NCBI RefSeq assembly: GCF_002291445.1
Contig: NZ_CP014137.1
Coordinates: forward strand, 682,001-746,000
DNA: 64,000 nt
Direction: 5' to 3'
Origin: Brenneria goodwinii
GTDB lineage: Bacteria > Pseudomonadota > Gammaproteobacteria > Enterobacterales > Enterobacteriaceae
In this document: in pieces, positions 60,536 to 64,000 of the stretch
Numbering within the stretch: the stretch's first letter is position 1
How the letters are laid out: every line of letters begins with the position of its first letter
The notes under the pieces: generated by a model
The model's database searches: none
Seen by the model: the letters and a program-made list of their open reading frames with translations, nothing else
What the model was told of the DNA's origin: nothing
Position numbers and translations under genes: made by a program

Positions 60536-61721
60536 AGCGAGTCCATTAGGCGGGCGTCTGGTCAGTTGGCCGGTGATGTTGCTGGCGCCGTTTGTCATTC
60601 TGTGCGCGTTGCTGATTGTCAAACGCCTGGTGTTCGGTCTTGGTTCGGTCGCCGCGCTAAACGGCGGTTATCCCTGGGGGATCTGGATCGCGTTCGATCT
60701 GCTGGTGGGAACCGGTTTTGCCTGTGGCGGCTGGGCGCTGGCCTGGGCCGTCTATGTGTTTAACCGCGGCGAATACCATCCACTGGTTCGGCCGGCGCTA
60801 TTGGCCAGCCTGTTCGGCTACTCGCTGGGCGGGTTGTCGATCACCATTGACGTCGGGCGTTACTGGAACATTCCGTACTTTTTTATTCCCGGCCATTTCA
60901 ATACCTCATCCGTGCTGTTTGAAACCGCCGTCTGTATGACGATCTATATCGGGGTGATGGCGTTGGAGTTCGCGCCGGTGATATGTGAACGCATGGGCTG
61001 GAAGGTATCGCTCAAGAGACTGAATAAAGTGATGTTCTTTATTATCGCGCTGGGTGCTTTACTGCCGACCATGCACCAGTCATCAATGGGTTCGCTGATG
61101 ATTTCCGCCGGATATAAAGTGCATCCGCTGTGGCAGAGTTATGAACTGCTGCCGCTGCTGTCGTTGCTGACGGCATTCATCATGGGCTTCTCGATCGTAA
61201 TGTTTGAAGGCTCGTTGGTGCAGGCCGGGCTGAAAGGGCGCGGGCCGAATGAAACGCATCTGTTCGCCCGTTTGACGCAAATAGTTCAGGTTCTGCTGCT
61301 GCTGTTTGTGGTGCTGCGTTTCGGCGAGGTTATCTGGCACGACAAAACGGGTTATCTGTTCAACGGCGATCGTTTCGCGCTGACTTTCTGGTGTGAAGCC
61401 GCATTGATGATGTTCCCGCTGATCATGTTCCGCTTCAAACGCTGCCGCAATGATTCACGCCTGCTGTTTGTGGGCGCGCTGAGCATGCTGTTCGGAGCCG
61501 CGGTATGGCGGCTGAGCTATTCCCTGCTGGCTTTCAACCCTGGTGGCGGTTATCACTATTTCCCCGCTGCATGGGAAGTGCTGATCTCCATTGGTTTTGT
61601 CGCGATTGAAGTCTGCGCATACATCTTGTTAATCCGGCTGCTGCCGGTACTTCCCGCGCTGGAAGGCGTTCATAAGAATTATCAGGCCGAGGTAAAGCAT
61701 GAGCCAACGCATCACCATTGA
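60522..61721 (+). CDS. hybB: Hydrogenase-2 membrane subunit HybB
   Basis: NrfD-type integral membrane protein that connects HybA to menaquinone or ubiquinone and allows proton-coupled hydrogen production. 399 residues with about ten helices and no cofactor motif, typical of this group. The ATG at 60522 (MTAHKASPLGG) has CAGGAGA upstream; the earlier frame start at 60462 lies in hybA. Signature regions are GGYPWGIWIAFDLLVGTGFA and HQSSMGSLMISAGYKVHPLW. It overlaps hybC by 23 bp. Confidence 0.97.
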   Translation: MTAHKASPLGGRLVSWPVMLLAPFVILCALLIVKRLVFGLGSVAALNGGYPWGIWIAFDLLVGTGFACGGWALAWAVYVFNRGEYHPLVRPALLASLFGYSLGGLSITIDVGRYWNIPYFFIPGHFNTSSVLFETAVCMTIYIGVMALEFAPVICERMGWKVSLKRLNKVMFFIIALGALLPTMHQSSMGSLMISAGYKVHPLWQSYELLPLLSLLTAFIMGFSIVMFEGSLVQAGLKGRGPNETHLFARLTQIVQVLLLLFVVLRFGEVIWHDKTGYLFNGDRFALTFWCEAALMMFPLIMFRFKRCRNDSRLLFVGALSMLFGAAVWRLSYSLLAFNPGGGYHYFPAAWEVLISIGFVAIEVCAYILLIRLLPVLPALEGVHKNYQAEVKHEPTHHH

Positions 61722-63405
61722 TCCTATTACCCGCATTGAGGGACACCTGCGCATTGATTGCGAAATTGAACAGGGGAAAGTCACAAAAGCCTGGTCGTCC
61801 GGCACCATGTGGCGTGGTATGGAAGAGATTGTCACCGGTCAGGATCCACGCGATGCCTGGATGATTGTGCAGCGTATCTGTGGCGTATGTACCACGGTGC
61901 ATGCCATTGCGTCCGTGCGTGCGGTTGAGAATGCGCTGCAGCTGAATGTGCCGGTTAATGCGCAATATATCCGCAACCTGATTCTGGCGGCGCACAGCAT
62001 TCACGACCACATTGTTCACTTTTATCAGCTTTCCGCGCTGGACTGGGTTGACGTTACGTCGGCCCTGGAGGCCGATCCGCAAAAAGCCGAAGCGTTGCTG
62101 AAAGGGCTGTCCGACTGGCCGCTGAACAACGCCTCGGAGTTCACCAAAGTCCAGCAGAAACTGAAAGATCTGGTGGCCAGCGGGCAACTGGGGATTTTCG
62201 CCAACGGCTATTGGGGGCACCCGGCCATGGCGCTGCCGCCGGAAGTCAACCTGATTGCGGTGGCCCACTATCTGCAGGCGCTGGAGTGTCAGCGCGACGC
62301 CAACCGTATCGTGGCGATCCTCGGCGGTAAAACTCCGCATATCCAGAACCTGGCCGTCGGCGGCGTCGCCAACCCGATTAATCTGGATGCGCCCAGCGTA
62401 CTGAACCTTGAACGATTGATGTATGTAAAATCGTTTATCGATCGCTTAAGCGATTTTATCGAACAGGTCTACAAGGTGGACTGCGCGGTGATTGCCGCGC
62501 ACTATCCTGAATGGCTGAGTCTGGGCAAAGGCGCCGACAACTATCTCAGCGTGCCCGAACTGCCAACCGATAATCAAAACGGCAGCTTCCTGCTGGCCGG
62601 CGGCTATCTGGAAAACGGCGATTTCGCCCAATATCGACCCATCACCAGCCACAGCGACAAGTTCCTGATTGATGGCATTAAAGAAAGCGGCAAGCATGCC
62701 TGGTATCAGGACGATGAGCCGCTGGCTCCGTGGGAAGGTCTGACGCGTCCCAACTATACCGGCTGGCAGGAAGACGGCAAATATTCCTGGGTTAAAGCGC
62801 CGACGTTCTACGGCAAGACCGTTGAAGTGGGGCCGCTGGCATGGATGCTGTGCAGCCTGGCCGCCAAACATCAGGACACCGAAACGCATTACGCTCAGGT
62901 TGCCGCAGCGTACCAGACATTAACCGGCCAGACGCTGGGCGTCGAACACCTGCACTCCACATTAGGCCGGATTATCGGCCGGACGGTGCATTGCTGTGTG
63001 CTGAAAGATACGCTGGCGCAGCAATGGCAGGCGCTGGTGACCAATATCGGCAACGGCGACCACCAGACCTTTATCAAACCCGATCTGTCGCCGGACACCG
63101 AATTCCGCGGCGTGGGCTTTGGCGAAATGCCGCGCGGTATGCTGTCGCACTGGATCGTGTTTAAAAACGGCAAAATTACCAACTATCAGGCGGTGGTGCC
63201 CTCAACCTGGACATCCGGCCCGCGTAACTTCGACGGGCAGCCCGGTCCTTACGAGCAGTCGCTGGTCGGCACGCCGATCGCCGATCCGCATAAACCGCTG
63301 GAAGTGGTGCGCACCATTCACTCTTTTGATCCGTGCATGTCTTGCGCGGTGCATATTGTGGACACGGTAAGCGGTAATGAAGTGACCCGGGTCAAGGTGC
63401 TGTAA
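61699..63405 (+). CDS. hybC: Hydrogenase-2 large subunit
   Basis: Carries the NiFe active site that oxidises or makes hydrogen. 568 residues. The nickel ligands are Cys61 and Cys64 (RICGVCTTVH) near the N-terminus and Cys546 and Cys549 (DPCMSCAVH) near the C-terminus. A tail of 16 residues after His552 is expected to be cut off by HybD once nickel is inserted. It has no signal of its own and travels with HybO. GAGG precedes the ATG. Confidence 0.98.
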   Translation: MSQRITIDPITRIEGHLRIDCEIEQGKVTKAWSSGTMWRGMEEIVTGQDPRDAWMIVQRICGVCTTVHAIASVRAVENALQLNVPVNAQYIRNLILAAHSIHDHIVHFYQLSALDWVDVTSALEADPQKAEALLKGLSDWPLNNASEFTKVQQKLKDLVASGQLGIFANGYWGHPAMALPPEVNLIAVAHYLQALECQRDANRIVAILGGKTPHIQNLAVGGVANPINLDAPSVLNLERLMYVKSFIDRLSDFIEQVYKVDCAVIAAHYPEWLSLGKGADNYLSVPELPTDNQNGSFLLAGGYLENGDFAQYRPITSHSDKFLIDGIKESGKHAWYQDDEPLAPWEGLTRPNYTGWQEDGKYSWVKAPTFYGKTVEVGPLAWMLCSLAAKHQDTETHYAQVAAAYQTLTGQTLGVEHLHSTLGRIIGRTVHCCVLKDTLAQQWQALVTNIGNGDHQTFIKPDLSPDTEFRGVGFGEMPRGMLSHWIVFKNGKITNYQAVVPSTWTSGPRNFDGQPGPYEQSLVGTPIADPHKPLEVVRTIHSFDPCMSCAVHIVDTVSGNEVTRVKVL

Positions 63406-63905
63406 TGAACATACTGGTGCTGGGGATCGGGAATCTATTGTTAAGCGATGAGGCCGTCGGCGTACGCATCATCGAAGCATTAGAGCGGCGCTACCGGTTT
63501 TCGCCGGAAATCGACATCGTTGATGGCGGTACGTCGGGCATGGAGCTTATGGAGGCGATGGCCGACCGCGATCACCTGATCGTGGCCGATGCGGTGCTGA
63601 CCGGGCAGGCGCCGGGGACGGTGTCGGTCCTGCGTGATAACGAGGTGCCCGCGCTATTCACGCGCAAGATCTCCCCGCACCAGTTAGGGTTGTCGGATGT
63701 GCTGATGGCGCTACGGCTAACGGATGAATTTCCGCGTCAGTTGACGCTGGTCGGCGTCGAACCTGAATCGCTGGATGTGCATATCGGTCTGACGGAAACC
63801 GTCAGTCAGGCGATAGCGCCGGCTTTAGGGCAGATCATTACGGCGCTGCGGCAAAGCGGGATCACGGTCAGCGAACGTGAACAATGTGAGGTCGCTAGTG
63901 AATAA
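63405..63905 (+). CDS. hybD: HybD hydrogenase maturation endopeptidase
   Basis: Cytosolic protease that removes the C-terminal tail of the HybC precursor after nickel insertion. 166 residues, family M52. The nickel-sensing residues are present: Glu16 (SDEAVGV), Asp62 (VADAVLTG) and His92 (SPHQLGL). The ATG overlaps the hybC stop by one base (TAATG). It follows the E. coli order hybO-A-B-C-D. Confidence 0.96.
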   Translation: MNILVLGIGNLLLSDEAVGVRIIEALERRYRFSPEIDIVDGGTSGMELMEAMADRDHLIVADAVLTGQAPGTVSVLRDNEVPALFTRKISPHQLGLSDVLMALRLTDEFPRQLTLVGVEPESLDVHIGLTETVSQAIAPALGQIITALRQSGITVSEREQCEVASE

Positions 63906-64000
63906 GCAATCCGAAGTCGGTTATTTAGACGTGATGTCGAGCGATCGCAAAGAATCTTCACTTATTTTCCGTCATGATGATGATGAACACCCGGCGGTCT
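63898..64000 (+). CDS. Start of a further hyb-operon gene, possibly hybE (3' end missing)
   Basis: A GTG at 63898 has GTGAGG 6 nt upstream and overlaps the hybD stop in another frame. The frame stays open for 34 codons to the window edge (MNKQSEVGYLDVMSSDRK, then acidic and His-rich). In E. coli hybE, the chaperone for the HybO signal peptide, comes next. The N-terminus seen here does not match E. coli HybE, so the assignment rests on position alone. Confidence 0.45.
   Translation, partial: MNKQSEVGYLDVMSSDRKESSLIFRHDDDEHPAV

Noticed and set aside
1..64000. CRISPR arrays, tRNA or rRNA genes, prophage, IS elements or integrons
   Set aside because: No regularly spaced repeats, no tRNA-like cloverleaf, no transposase or integrase reading frame was seen in the window.

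Overview
The window is chromosomal DNA of a member of the Enterobacterales. Nearly every gene has a close counterpart in Escherichia coli K-12, but the gene set points to the Pectobacteriaceae (Brenneria, Pectobacterium or a relative). The hints are a stand-alone eat-eutB-eutC cluster and an LrhA/HexA/PecT regulator. The genus is an inference from context, not from a search. No rRNA, tRNA, phage, insertion sequence, integrase or CRISPR array was seen.

Layout. (1) 1-16080 follows the E. coli yfcJ-to-hisP order: yfcJ (cut by the left edge), flk, pdxB, usg, truA, dedA, accD, folC, dedD, cvpA, purF, ubiX, and then a histidine/basic amino acid ABC transporter hisJQMP. (2) 16229-23221 holds yfcH and folX, then an ethanolamine permease with the two ammonia-lyase subunits (eat, eutB, eutC) where E. 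coli has yfcG/yfcF, then yfcE and yfcD. (3) 23398-26684 is an accessory block at the E. coli yfcC position: a three-gene ascorbate/galactitol-type PTS on the minus strand and a divergent LacI-type repressor, separated by three palindromic operators. (4) 26837-37857 carries ackA-pta, yfbV, yfbU, hxpA, yfbS, yfbR, alaA and lrhA. (5) 38529-53654 is the complete 13-gene nuo operon for NADH dehydrogenase I, with nuoC and nuoD fused. (6) 53868-57732 has elaB, a GNAT acetyltransferase, a PhzF-family gene and the ABC-F ATPase ybiT. (7) 58349 to the right edge is a hydrogenase-2 operon, hybO-A-B-C-D, plus the first codons of another gene.

How the parts work together. Much of the window serves energy metabolism: complex I oxidises NADH, hydrogenase-2 exchanges electrons between hydrogen and the quinone pool, and AckA-Pta makes ATP from acetyl-CoA. 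A second theme is nitrogen. Good sigma-54 promoter matches, each preceded by a pair of NtrC-like sites 20-21 bp apart, lie upstream of both hisJ and eat. This suggests that basic amino acid uptake and ethanolamine breakdown respond to nitrogen limitation. A full-consensus FNR box sits upstream of hybO with spacing suited to direct activation, and a consensus PurR box precedes cvpA-purF.

The least explained items are the PTS/LacI block, which has no catabolic enzyme beside it; the lrhA leader, which has two long perfect matches to the 16S rRNA anti-Shine-Dalgarno sequence without a conventional gene after them; and a strong hairpin between ackA and pta. I found no clear evidence of a wholly undescribed multi-gene system.
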